DNA of 64,000 bases from Orychophragmus violaceus (Eukaryota; Streptophyta; Magnoliopsida; Brassicales; Brassicaceae). Every line of letters starts with the position of its first letter. Position 1 is the stretch's first letter. Location: contig CM058235.1 of NCBI GenBank assembly GCA_030180135.1, forward strand, positions 19,430,720 to 19,494,719, given 5' to 3'. The notes beneath the pieces are model-generated. The model did not search any database. It was not told the DNA's origin and saw only the letters and a program-made list of their open reading frames with translations. The position numbers were made by a program, and so were the translations under genes. This document shows, one piece after another, positions 48,855-59,978 of this stretch.

Positions 48855-50617
48855 ATGGGTCAGACTGATGGAGTGTTGACGAGTTCTGTCTTAGTCTCCA
48901 CGACCTCGGCACCAGCCGGCTCAGTCGCTCAAACAATCGCGATGAGCCAGACTCCGACAAATGTTTTGTCAGGAACTAACGATCCGAGCAGAAACTGGGT
49001 ATGGATGAGAAGTGATTCGATTCCCACCCCTGGAGGCGGATCTGGAACAACCAGACCCAATTAGCCACTGCCTTCTGCTCCACAGAGACAAGGGCCAAAT
49101 GATCTTGCCGAAATCCGTTCGATGTTAAGCCTATTGGTAGATCGAACGAGAAATAATGAGGCAAGCGCAAGGGCCCAAGAGATCGCAAATCGCTCTCTGG
49201 CCGCGCAACTCGACGAACAGGAAAGGCGCATTAACGCTCGTCTTGAAGAGCTCGCCAGCCAAAACCAGGGGGGAGATCAACACACGATCCACGAACCCCC
49301 ATAAGTCCCCCACCGTGCACACGCTTGGACTTCTCCCATGTAGTAACTCCACCGGGAACGTCGGGGAATTTCGCCAGTACGTCAAATAGCGGTTTTTGCC
49401 CTATAATGACGCCCATCGCGACTCCGACCCCATTCGGTTCGAACTCGGCGATCACAGATCCAACCGGATCGGGTAGTCGACCATTACCCGGGCCACCACC
49501 TTTCCCGAGTAGTTCGAATATCCGGCCGAGGCAACTAGGAGGCTCTTCCTTCGCCTCGAGCTCAGGACCCGCCAACGGGTCAAATACGGTACATTTCTGA
49601 ACGCCGCATGTCGGCCAGACGGGATCGTTTCCAACAATCGATCTCCTCGACCCCACTTTCCCTGGACAAATGTCCAATCAAGCACAAGCCCAGTTCGCAC
49701 CTACGACGGGCGACGACCACGATATGCTTAGACAGTATATTGAACAAGCTAAGGCTCAGTTCGTCAGTCTGAGCTCCAAAGTTCACATGGCGACAAGCGC
49801 GGCACCTGACATCGATCGAATGATCGAAGAAACGCGACAAACGCCGTTCACAGACCGGATCGCCTTCGCGAGAATCCGAGAAATCAAGAAAACTAAATTC
49901 CCAGAATTCTCCGGGAAGTCGGACCCTAAAGCCCATATCAGGGCATTCCGATTAGCGATGGCAAGGGTATACCTTACCGACGAGGAAAGAGAGCCGGCTT
50001 TCTGCAGGCTCTTCGCCGAAAACCTATCGGGCTCCGCCCTAGAATGGTTTGCCGGACTGGAGGAAAGGTCCATCGACAATTTCACCCAGTTCATGACGGC
50101 TTTCCTCAAACAATACTCCGTCTTTATTGAGGAAGAGACTACCGAGGCAGCTCTATTTGGCGTCTCCCAAAAACCGGACGAATCACTTCGCTCGTACATC
50201 GACCGATTTAAGGAAATAAAATCCAAAATCGCAAACCCACGAGACGAAGTAGCCATAGAAGCGCTGCGACGTGGAATGTGGTATTCAACCAGATTCCGCG
50301 AGGAAATAACAGTCCGCGAACCACAAACACTCGATGACGCCCTTCATCACGCATCGGCCTTCGCTCGCCTCGAGGACGAAACCACGACCCTCAGAGAAAA
50401 GCACCGAAAAGAAAAGAACCCTTCGGGCTCGCAGAACTCAAACTCGAAAAAGGATTCCCGAAAATCAGGGAACGTCAATGCGGTCGAGAGCCCGAAGAGC
50501 TCGAAGAAATTCGAGTTCGACAAGGAAAAATTCTGTGAGTTTCACAACAAAAGGGGACACTCGACCGAAGATTGCTATACTCGAGCTAAAGCCGAGGCTC
50601 AAAAGCAAGAGTCCTAA
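48855..50617 (+). pseudogene. Tat-type gag gene, disabled
   Basis: Capsid protein gene. The N-terminal part starts at ATG 48855 and is interrupted by a TAG at 49062-49064, then a coiled-coil-like stretch (QEIANRSLAAQLDEQERR), a stop at 49304 and a change of frame. The conserved Retrotrans_gag core (ARVYLTDEEREPAFCRLF, then SALEWFAGL) lies at 49900-50360. A zinc knuckle CEFHNKRGHSTEDC lies near 50530, with a stop at 50615-50617. The stops and frame change upstream of the core mean the full protein is not made; the core from 49670 is still open for 315 codons. Confidence 0.85.
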
Positions 50618-50893
50618 AGCAAACAAGATTCCGAAGTCGAGGAGGAAACTCCGTCCGACAAAAAGGAAAGTAAACAGACCAAAGAGTCAAACACCAAGAG
50701 GCCTTCTCAGAATAAACGAGAACGGACAAAAGAGTCGGAATCTCCCGAAACACTTCCTCAAGGGTCACAGAAGCGAGTTGAGTTTATTCTCGGCGAGCTC
50801 AGCCTGAGCAACACCCCAAAGGGGTCGGCGTTATCCCCACCTCCGGCTCCCTTTAAGAGTTTACGCTCACGAATCAATCTCCCTCGTCTCTGC

Positions 50894-50912
50894 GGGGGGG
50901 GGGGGGGGGGGG
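50894..50912. repeat. Poly(G)19 tract
   Basis: Nineteen consecutive G residues in the gag-protease linker of the Tat-type element. Such runs are prone to length error and can form G-quadruplexes; it may mark a sequence gap or slippage. Confidence 0.97.
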
Positions 50913-51037
50913 TACGGGCTATACCCCCCAAACGAATCGACTTCATCTTCGGTGGCTCCAAGCTTTGTCGAAACTCGGTCAATTCAATCAAAGCTCTTCA
51001 AAGAAGAGTCAAAACTGACAAGGGGGGGAGAATCCCA

Positions 51038-53234
51038 ATGATAGGTCCAGACCACGAGATCAATTTCCACGAGAGCGAGACAAGCAATCTCGACAAACCA
51101 CACGACGAAGCTCTCCTCGTTTGTCTAGTAGTGGGAGATGTCGAACTCTCAAGGATAATGATTGACACAGGAAGTTCGGTAGATGTCCTATTTTACGATG
51201 CATTCAAAAAGATGGACTTCAACGACTCCGAGATCGTGGAAGAAAAGACACCACTAGTAGGGTTCTCTGGCGAAACAACATACTCGATGGGCTCTGTCTT
51301 CGCCCCGGTAATCGCTGGAGGAGTCCGAAGAATGACAGAGTTCGTCATAGTAGATCGGCCAGCTCCCTATAACGTTATTCTAGGTCGACCATGGATATAC
51401 GACATGAAAGCGGTACCATCGACCTACCATCAATGCGTAAAATTCCCAACTCTTAAAGGGGTAAAAACCATGTACGGAAGTCAAAAGATTTCTCGCCACT
51501 GCTACATGAACGGATACAAGCAGATTGAGAAATCCCCTGCGTAGCAATTACAGAAAGGGGACGAGCTCGCCATCATGCAGACCAAAAGGTCGAACGACCC
51601 GAGTCAAATAGGACCTCCGAAGGACCTCACGGTCCAAGTTTGCATAGACGATGCTCATCCCGAAAGACTCGTTAGCATTGGAATCGACCTATCAGAGCCA
51701 GTCAAAAACGAACTGATCTCTTTCCTTAAATAAAACATCGACTCCTTTGCCTGGTCTTCAGCAGACATGAAAGGGATCAACATCGACGTTACCAGCCACG
51801 AGCTGAATGTCGACCCAACCTACAAACCGGTAAGACAGAAACGTCGAAAACTAGGCCCGGAACGAGCTCAAGCCGTCAATGACGAGGTCGATCGATTGTT
51901 AAAAATCGGATCGATCATAGAGGTCAAATACCCCGACTGGCTTGCGAACCCTGTAGTGGTCAAGAAAAAGAACGGGAAGTGGAGAGTCTGCGTAGATTTC
52001 ACAGATCTCAACAAAGCATGTCTGAAGGACAGCTTCCCACTCCCACACATCGACCGGTTGGTCGAAGCCACCGCCGGACACCAGCTGGTACAATCAAATA
52101 TTAATGAACCCCGAGGACCAAGAAAAGACTTCGTTCATAACTGATCGAGGCACATACTGCTACAAAGTTATGCCCTTCGGACTAAAAAACGCAGGAGCAA
52201 CTTACCAACGCCTCGTCAACAAGATGTTTTCAGGACTCCTAGGCAAAACCATGGAAGTCTACATCGACGATATGCTGGTCAAATCTTCCAGGTATGAGGA
52301 TCACATCCCACAACTAAAAGAATGTTTTATCATTCTCAATAAATACAGGATGAAACTCAACCCAGCAAAGTGTACCTTCGGGGTCCCCTCAGGAGAATTC
52401 CTAGGTTACCTAGTAACCGAAAGAGGGATCGAAGCGAACCCCAAACAGATCGCAACGTTCATAGATATGAAATCTCCCAGAACGATGCGAGAAGTCCAGC
52501 GCCTAACCGGCAAAATAGCTGCTCTGAACCGTTTCATCTCGAGGTCGACTGATAAATGTCTACCCTTCTATCACTTGCTCAAAGCGAACAAAATGTTCCC
52601 CTGGGACGAAAAGTGCGAAGAAGCGTTCACTCAGCTCAAAGCTTACTTGAGCGAACCACCCATACTGGCGAAACCAGTAGAAGGAGAACCCCTCTACCTC
52701 TACCTAGCTGTCTTGACGGCAGCAATAAGTGGAGTCCTGGTTAGCGAAGAACAAAATGAACAACGGACGGTGTATTACATCAGTAAGACCTTGATCGACG
52801 CTGAAACCAGATACCCCGCCATGGAAAAACTCGCCCTAGCGCTAGTGACATCAGCTCGGAAGCTCCGACCATACTTTCAATCGCACTCGATCGTAGTAAT
52901 GACCTCTCAGCCACTGAGAACCATCATTCACAGTCCAAGCCAGTCTGGTCGACTGGTCAAATGGGCTATCGAGCTTAGCGAGTATGACATAGAATATAAA
53001 GCTCGGACGTGCCTAAAAGCACAAGTACTGGCGGATTTCATAATCGAGCTCCCTCCGACCATCGAACTCGACCCGACCTCGGCCCAAAGGTGGAAACTCT
53101 ATGTCGATGGAGCTTCCTCGAGGCAAGGATCCGGAGTCGGAGTAAAACTGGTCTCCCCAACAGGCGAAGTACTAGAACAATCGTTCAGACTGGGGTCGCC
53201 GCTTCAAATAACGAAGCAGAATACGAAGCGTTAA
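51038..53234 (+). pseudogene. Tat-type protease, reverse transcriptase and RNase H, disabled
   Basis: Retropepsin with active site MIDTGSSVDVLF (about 51165-51200) and the ILGRPW motif. A stop at 51542-51544 and a second at 51731-51733 precede the RT. RT begins near 51767, with VVKKKNGKWRVCVDFTDLNK (motif region 1). Motif A, which holds the first catalytic aspartate, is missing: after HQL at about 52090 the frame jumps to the part corresponding to YNQI, implying a deletion of about 26 nt. RT continues in another frame from 52104 with MPFGLKNAGATYQRL and the catalytic YIDD (about 52260). The Gypsy RNase H follows (VYYISKTLIDAETRYPAMEK), then the start of the archaeal-type RNase H (LYVDGASSRQGSGVG, about 53100). 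Confidence 0.88.
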
Positions 53235-54977
53235 TAGCCGGGCTCAGACTAGCGATAGCAATAGGAGCCCGGGAAGTTGACGCCTTCAGCGATTCCCAAT
53301 TGGTCACGAGCCAGTATCATGGCGACTACGAGGCCAAAGACGAACGGATGGAAGCATACCTACGGGTAGTCCACACGCTCGCCGAACAGATCGAATTCTT
53401 TGATCTAACGCGAATCCCACGCGGGGAAAACACCCCAGCCGATGCCCTAGCCGCATTAGCATCGACATCGGATCCTAACCTTAAAAGGATCATACCGGTC
53501 GAAGGGATCGAGAAACCAAGCATTGACATAGCCCTAAAAGCTCTGACCTTGAAAGAGGACGAACCCGCCATAAAGGACAATGTCGAGCACAAAGAATGTC
53601 CCGAGGACACCAGTCGCGACATCATCAAGATTGATGATGACCTCGATCCGAGAACAGCCGTGTACGTCGCGAACGTCCCCGATGGACCGATCCAAGCCGC
53701 ATCCGCTAGTCAAGGACCCGAGCCTAACAATGACGAAGATTGGAGAACTCCGATCATTCGATACATTACAAATGGCGAAGTTCCGGATGACAAGTGGGAG
53801 GCACGGAAACTCAAAACACAAAGTGCAAGGTACTGCATCACACAAGGAGAGCTCTTCAAAAGGAGTCTCTCCGGACCTTACCTTAAATGTCTTAACAAAA
53901 AGCAAGCCCTAGCCGTGATTACACAAGCACACAACGGATCATGCGGAAGCCATTCCGGAGGACGAGCATTGGCCGTGCGAAATAAAAGGCAAGGCTATTT
54001 TTGGCCGACAATGGCCACCGAATGCGAGTCCTTCTCCAACAAATGCGACAAGTGCCAAAAGCACGCCCCAATTATCCACCAAGCATCGGAGAAACTCTCC
54101 TCTATCTCATCGCCATAGCCATTCATGCGATGGGGAATGGACATCGTGGGGCCCCTAGTCGCATCCGGAAAAAAGAAAGCCACACACTTATTGGTGATGA
54201 CGGACTACTTCACCAAATGGATTGAAGCAGAGTCGTACCAAAAGGTCAAAGACGTTCACGTCAAGGAGTTCTTCTGGCGAAACATCGTTTGCCGGCACGG
54301 ACTACCCCACGAGATCGTCACTGATAACGGTTCCCAGTTCATATCAAACGCCTTGAAGGAGTTCTGCAGAACGTGGAATATAAAGCTAACTTACTCAACG
54401 CCACGCTATCCCCAAGGGAATGGACTGGCGGAAGCGGCTAACAAGGCAATCATGAATAGCCTCAAGAAAAGACTCAATGAATGCAAAACAAGCTGGAGTG
54501 ACAAGCTCCCAGCCGTACTCTAGGCCTACCGGACTACCCCCCGCAAATCCACCGGCGAGACTCCCTTCTCGCTGGCTTACGGGATCAAGGCGGTAGTACC
54601 AGCCGAAATCCTCGTATCAAGCATCCGCAAAGAGGAATGCCCACGACAAGAGGAACTCAATAACAAGATGATAACTGACGAGCTCGATCTCGTCGACGAA
54701 AGGAGGAACCTCGCACTAGCTCGAATCCAGAACTACCAACAAGCCGCAGCTCGTTACTACAATTCCAAGATCAAAACTCGAAGGTTTCAAGTAGGAGAGC
54801 TCGTCTTACGGAAAGTGTTCGACCATAAAAAAGGAAGAACACGCTGGGAAGTTAGGAGAAAAGTGGGAAGGTCCTTACCAGGTCACCGATGTTGTAAAGG
54901 ACGGGGTCTACCGACTCAAGTCGGTGGAAACCCAAAAACCTGAACAACGACCTTGGAACATCATCAACCTCAAAAAG
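53195..54977 (+). pseudogene. Tat-type second RNase H and integrase, disabled
   Basis: After a frame change near 53195 the archaeal-type RNase H continues (NNEAEYEALIAGLRLA, DAFSDSQLV), then a linker. The integrase follows: a zinc-binding H2C2 region (53925-54070, CDKCQKHAP), a TAG at 54116-54118, and the catalytic core with MDIVGP, VTDNGSQF and YHPQGN-like YPQGNG (54130-54430). A TAG at 54521-54523 and the C-terminal part follow, with a shift near 54850. The final codons run into the LTR of the inserted Athila-like element: the terminator TGA at 54978-54980 is supplied by that LTR. Confidence 0.85.
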
Positions 54978-56170
54978 TGATAGGTTCTAAGTTTTACCCT
55001 ATTCTAAACTGCAAGTGCACAGTATCGTCAAAGTAGTATATAGGGTTATCGAATCCACATGGACACTTGGTCTCAATAGAATCAGAAACGTAGAGATTAA
55101 TACTAGAAATAAAGCAAGTGGTGAATGAATTAAAAGCAAGGCAAGAAAGTAAACAGTAGCAAGTTGGTTGTGAAAGCAATAAAATAAAAGCGTCAAGCCT
55201 AGGGTGTTCTCAGGAAATCAAACAAGCAGACAAGTTAATCAGTCAGGATCAAATTAAACTCAGTTCTAGAACTCAAATCACGGAATTAGAATTAACCAAA
55301 TCTCTTTGCGAAAATCCTCTAAGTCTAAGTGCAGTAACCCAAATCTCTTTGCAATTACTAACAGATTAAACTAGCATTAAGTTCAAGTTTGATATGTTCA
55401 CAATTAAACTAAACCAAATCTCTTTGCGAATAATTTAATTGCTCAACCTAAATAGTTCAGATTCTAAAACACACTCTCGTGTCGAATTTAGCAACCTAAT
55501 ATCTAGATTCTAATTGATCAGGTTAGAACTAGCTTTAAGCACAATTTAGTTTGAAGAACATTCTAATCATATGAATCCTTAATTGAATTAAACAAGTCTA
55601 GCAAGTCATCAAACCCTAATGAGAAACCCTAAGCTTAACTATGGATCTACTCAGACATGATTGATGAAAACATAATCATAGAAATAATAGATTGCATATA
55701 AGAAATTAAATAGATAAAGGGGTTCGAAATCTTCTCCAAAATAACTGAAGTACATGATTAGATCAGCCCCGAAAGCTCTAAAAATCTCTTAGCTCTAAGT
55801 ATGAAAGCGTAAGTAAATTAAACACCAAAATCCTCTATATATAAGCCTAATCTCGGCTGGGGCTTCTGTGTAAATACTGGAACTATTCTGGGCCTCTTTG
55901 CAAATCTTCATAACTTGTTTAACCGACGCGTACGGCCCATCTCGCTAGTGTGTCGACCGATGCACAAGGTGTGTCGGTCGATGCTTGATAAATAAATCGG
56001 ACATTGAGTTAAGCTCTCGGCCAAAACGTCCCAAAAGTCCCAAAATGCTCCAAATATCCCCAATTAGCTCCAAACCTGATTAAACATGTAAAAGACTCTA
56101 AACGAACACAAAAGACACTAAAAACACATCTATATCATGGTATAAAATGGGTAAAAATCATGATATATCA
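54978..56170 (-). repeat. 3' LTR of Athila-like copy B (1193 bp)
   Basis: Starts TGATAGGTTC and ends CATGATATATCA. Nearly identical to 62864-64000. It contains a CGACCG/CGGTCG dyad pair with cores at 55954 and 55975. Confidence 0.95.
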
Positions 56171-56186
56171 ACTCCCCCACACTTAG
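56171..56186 (-). other. Polypurine tract of copy B
   Basis: On the minus strand CTAAGTGTGGGGGAGT directly precedes the 3' LTR, as required for plus-strand priming. Two similar copies lie at about 56345-56360 and 57104-57119. Confidence 0.88.
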
Positions 56187-57532
56187 CCTTTGCTTGCCCT
56201 CAAGCAAATCAGAGAACTAAAATGCAGTGAAGAGGTTTGAAAACTCTTCAGAAACTCATTTCGTCGTAGAAGCAGCAGCATTCAGATTCCCCTTAGTAAT
56301 CCACATGAAATAATCAATCTACAGAAATCAAGACCAACATATACTTCCCCCACACTTAGCAACTGTCCTAAGTAAACGCCACAATCACATTTACGCATTC
56401 AAATTCTCCCTACTGACTTCTGCAAGTATTTAAGTGCGGTCTCACCTAAGGGGTATCGATCTAAAGGCACATGGATTCTTACCTTGCCAGCTCTAGACCA
56501 CCAAACTGTCTTTCTTTAGTCCCTTTCTTCTCTTTTCCCTTCCTTAACAACTGATTTTTCCCCACTGGGTATCATTTTTTTTTTTTTATCAGTGTTCTTC
56601 CCGATTTGGGGTGTACTTTGGACACATTCCATGGATCACATGAGAGAAAATAGTGTTTGCTACCATTCCCATGACCACTTCGGAGTTACTAACTCATCCT
56701 CAGTTTATTATCTTTTTTTTTTTTTTTTTTACTTTATGGAAGGGGAGAAGGGAACCAAATAGGACAGGTTAACAGGCTGTGTCAGAACCAACAAGGGAGT
56801 CCGACATAAAGTATACCAAGCCCTTAGGTGAGAAATCTAAAGTCAGGATTAAATTGAAGTCAGTAAAAGATCCTCTGATACCTGAAGCGATGTGGGTGTT
56901 CTCAGTAGGCTGATCTGTGTCTGGGTTTTCTAATAGTCATAGATAATCTGCAGCTTCATCCCAGTGGTTACTTAAGTTCCTGCAAATGCTGCTAATCTTC
57001 TAAAAAAATCATTGTTTCCTACTTGAACAAATTTTGACTCAAAAAAACAAATTTTTAAAATTTAACTCACTCTAAGAAAACAAAAGAAAGTAATTAGTAG
57101 AACCTCCCCCACACTTAAGACACACTGTCCCCAGTAGTGTCAAGCAAGGGATTGGTTAAAAGAAAGAAAATAAAAATTTGTTAATGGAATGGTTAGTTCT
57201 CTCGGGTTTTTACCTCTATCGCAGTCAGGCATCGATCGTTGCACTAGGTGCACCGACCGTTGCTGTGCGATTTCCATTGTAACGATGGTGTGTCGATCGA
57301 CGCACTGCGATTTCACGAACAGTCAGCAAGTTAGCAGGTTAATCCGTCGGTTTTTGTCAGTTTCGAATCCTGCAAGCTAAAAACACTAGAAACAGAGTAA
57401 AACCCATGCAACAAATGTATCTAATCAAGCATAAACCATCCAAACATAGTAGCAAACTAATAAAAAGAAAAAGTGCAAGAATAAAAAGAAAAACAGAGCA
57501 CATAACCGATAATCCAGAGATGACAGCTACGC
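56187..57532 (-). other. 3' non-coding region of copy B
   Basis: No protein-coding sequence. It holds two extra polypurine-tract-like copies, two poly(T) runs (about 56568-56587 and 56711-56730), and a dyad pair with cores at 57233 and 57254 plus a single CGATCG at 57294. Long non-coding 3' regions are usual in Athila elements. Confidence 0.7.
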
Positions 57533-59026
57533 TCACTCACTATCATCAATCCCACCATATCTCTCAGCATCAGGATCCTCGGGAGAACGCTGTCTGCGTC
57601 TAGTAGGTGCTGGGATGGGCTGGTGAACTTGTGGCGGTCTCCTGCAAGTGCAGCCACGCATCCACTCCCACATAGTCTTCCATATCCCATCACTACGCTC
57701 TCTACACTCAGCCTCAGTCATATCACCGTATGACGCTGTGATCTCAGGATAAGGGCCAAGGTCAACAGGGGCAGCAGAAGTCGCAGGGGCAGCAGAAGTC
57801 GAGGCTCGTGTGGAAGGCTCTCCCAGCGGATGAGCCATAGAAGGAATCCCACGCTGCTCAGTCTCAGTAGGCTGAAATCTCAGATCCTCCAACGTATCAA
57901 TCCGTGTCCACCTAGCAGCAGGAAGCTCTATACCACATCTCCCAGAAATCGGATCGGTGTAAACCCAAATGTGCCCCTCCTTGAGCCAGGTGGCGCTCTG
58001 CAAATGGCTAAGATCAAGGAACTCCTTGGCTGTATCACACTCTGTGCCATGTAGAGGAATCCCGCAATGCATGAAAATGGGAGTATGTAAGCTCCCTATC
58101 GTCTCAGTACCGACTCCATCAAAAGGCTTCGTCTGCAGATCACACAAATGCAAAGCGAAGACAGCTCCCAAGTTGAGACCCTGAGTAAGATCTCTTACGC
58201 CAGAACCTGTAAACTGGTCTCTCAGCCCCATGAACAATAGCTCCATCTCATATTTGCGCATCTTGTTGGACTCAAACTTGCATAGCAAGCTCCAACACAA
58301 GATACGCGAGACATATCTCAGCACAGGATGCCTCATCATCTTCACCGGTGTGGTCCTGGAGTTGTACTGACCACTGCCAATACACTCCCAGAATGATCGA
58401 GCCTCAACTGGATCCCACTCGAGTGGCATAGCAATGCGCCTCGGCTCAGTACTGAACCCGTAGATCCTGCAGAGATCTAGTAGAGGAATCCGATACCTGA
58501 CTCCCCAACTCATGAAGGTAAAGATACCTCCTGTAGCGCTCCTGCTATCGGGATCTGTGTAAACCACTCTGCACGCGGCTAATAACTGCCTTACCAGCTC
58601 AGGATAGAGATCATATGGGCGCATTGGCATTGTCCCTAGACCAATGCCTTTGCATACTGCAAGTACCTGCTCGTCTATCCCCAGCTTCTTACAGGTGGAG
58701 TAGTCTGCAAACTTAGTTTGTTTGAGCTCCATGTTGCACAAACCACTGTAGAGAAATGAGTCATGCTCATCCCATTGATCAAGCAGGGGTCGCTCCGTGA
58801 AGTCTGCAGACTTAAAGAACGTGCGAATGTCCCTTGGCCACTGTCTGGCTGTCGGTATCTCTGTAGCGTCTTCTCGGGGCCAAGGCAAAGCGACTGGCGG
58901 TCCATCTCTTACATATGGCTCAGGTGGCTGAGAGTGTCTGTGAAACCACTCTGGAGGTGGAATGTACTGTCTTGCGGCCGTTGATGCTGTTGCTTGCTTC
59001 TTGCAGGGCTGTCTACGAGATGCCAT
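57533..59026 (-). CDS. ATHILA ORF1-family protein (497 aa), intact
   Basis: Second gene of Athila-like copy B, in the position after pol where Athila elements carry an extra or envelope-position gene. The first ATG is at 59026 (MASRRQPCKKQ); a longer frame to 59032 would need TTG. The body (about residues 90-300) carries the blocks I recognise from the Arabidopsis retrotransposon ORF-1/ATHILA family: a KKLGIDEQV-type segment, GGIFTFMSWGVRYRIPL, DLCRIYGFSTEPRR, RHPVLRYVSRILCWSL and LNLGAVFALHLCD. I see no signal peptide or membrane segment, so an envelope role is not supported here. The C-terminus is Ala/Pro/Ser-rich then arginine-rich. Function is unknown for the family. The open frame in a young insertion suggests the gene was intact when it last moved. 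Confidence 0.8.
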   Translation of the reverse strand: MASRRQPCKKQATASTAARQYIPPPEWFHRHSQPPEPYVRDGPPVALPWPREDATEIPTARQWPRDIRTFFKSADFTERPLLDQWDEHDSFLYSGLCNMELKQTKFADYSTCKKLGIDEQVLAVCKGIGLGTMPMRPYDLYPELVRQLLAACRVVYTDPDSRSATGGIFTFMSWGVRYRIPLLDLCRIYGFSTEPRRIAMPLEWDPVEARSFWECIGSGQYNSRTTPVKMMRHPVLRYVSRILCWSLLCKFESNKMRKYEMELLFMGLRDQFTGSGVRDLTQGLNLGAVFALHLCDLQTKPFDGVGTETIGSLHTPIFMHCGIPLHGTECDTAKEFLDLSHLQSATWLKEGHIWVYTDPISGRCGIELPAARWTRIDTLEDLRFQPTETEQRGIPSMAHPLGEPSTRASTSAAPATSAAPVDLGPYPEITASYGDMTEAECRERSDGIWKTMWEWMRGCTCRRPPQVHQPIPAPTRRRQRSPEDPDAERYGGIDDSE

Positions 59027-59978
59027 CTGCAAAAGAAATAAAATTCAAACAATATAAGTCTCGGCAACTCTCTGTGAAATCGCGAAGCATCGACCGTTGC
59101 ATCTAAGGCATCGATCGTTGCAAGGCGATTTCACTTTATCGAACATTTCCCAAAATCGCAAAGCAACGACTGTTGCATAAATGCAACGACCGTTGCAAGG
59201 CGATTTTGCCGCAAACAATCAATCAAAAATTCAGTTCAAATCCATGCCACATTATCTCAAATCAGTTCAAAATCAAAACCCATCACCCTAAATCGGTCTA
59301 ATCACGCATACAACATCAATTTTCAGTTCAAAAATCTCAAACCCTAAAATTGAATCCGAAAATTTGAGAAATGGAAGTTCATTACCTTGGATTCTTGAGA
59401 TATGAGCTAAATACAAGGGTTTAGAGTGTGAAATAGGAAGTATTAGCAATTGAAACGAAGAAAAATGATGAGAAATGGCGATTTTTGGGTGTGAGCTCGC
59501 GGTTGTACGGATGATCCGAAATGAGAGAGAAAAGAGAAGAGAAAAGGGTTTAAGGTACTTACCTCGGTCGTGGGTGCAACGATCGTTGCTTTAGGGGCAA
59601 CGACCGTTGCTGGTCAAATCATAATTGATTTTACGGTTTAGCGCATACCTTAATTTTGCAATTGAACCAATTGCAACGACCGTTGCTTGTGAGCAACGAT
59701 AGTCACAAAGCGATTACCCCTCTTCGTCAAATCTCCTTGCAACGACCGGTGCACAAGTGCATCGATCGTCACATATCTCCAGATTCGAGTTCTGCATCTG
59801 AAACTTAACAAAAACAAAAACCAAAAACGTGAAATCCTAAGAAAAACACCAAAAATAAGAAAGAAAAACAACTAAACCTAACAGTGGGTTGCCTCCCACT
59901 CAGCGCTTGTTTAAGGTCATTAGCTTGACCGGACGCACAAGATCTTTCAGGCACTAAGAGAACCTGACAAAGACCTTT
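59027..59978 (-). other. Non-coding gap where pol would be expected, with clustered dyads
   Basis: About 950 bp between the gag-protease stop and ORF1. At 59880-59910 the minus strand reads AAGCGCTGAGTGGGAGGCAA, a phrase that in Athila elements follows the end of pol, so the polymerase module seems to have been cleanly lost between it and the protease. Dyad pairs have cores at 59091/59112, 59167/59187, 59580/59601, 59677/59697 and 59743/59763. Confidence 0.7.

Larger units (their letters stand above)
48146..54977 (+). mobile_element. Tat-lineage Ty3/Gypsy retrotransposon, interrupted and disabled
   Basis: Plus-strand element: 5' LTR 48146-48684, primer binding site 48687-48704, gag, protease, reverse transcriptase, RNase H, a second archaeal-type RNase H, then integrase. 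The extra RNase H is diagnostic of the Tat group. It is split at 54977/54978 by Athila-like copy B, so its 3' LTR lies outside the window. It is itself inserted in the second Athila-type element. Confidence 0.92.

Noticed and set aside
57830..58984. Plus-strand open frames opposite the ORF1 gene
   Set aside because: Antisense shadows of a clearly conserved minus-strand gene.
57533..59026. Retroviral envelope protein
   Set aside because: Position is envelope-like but no signal peptide, membrane segment or cleavage site is visible; the sequence fits the ATHILA ORF1 family instead.
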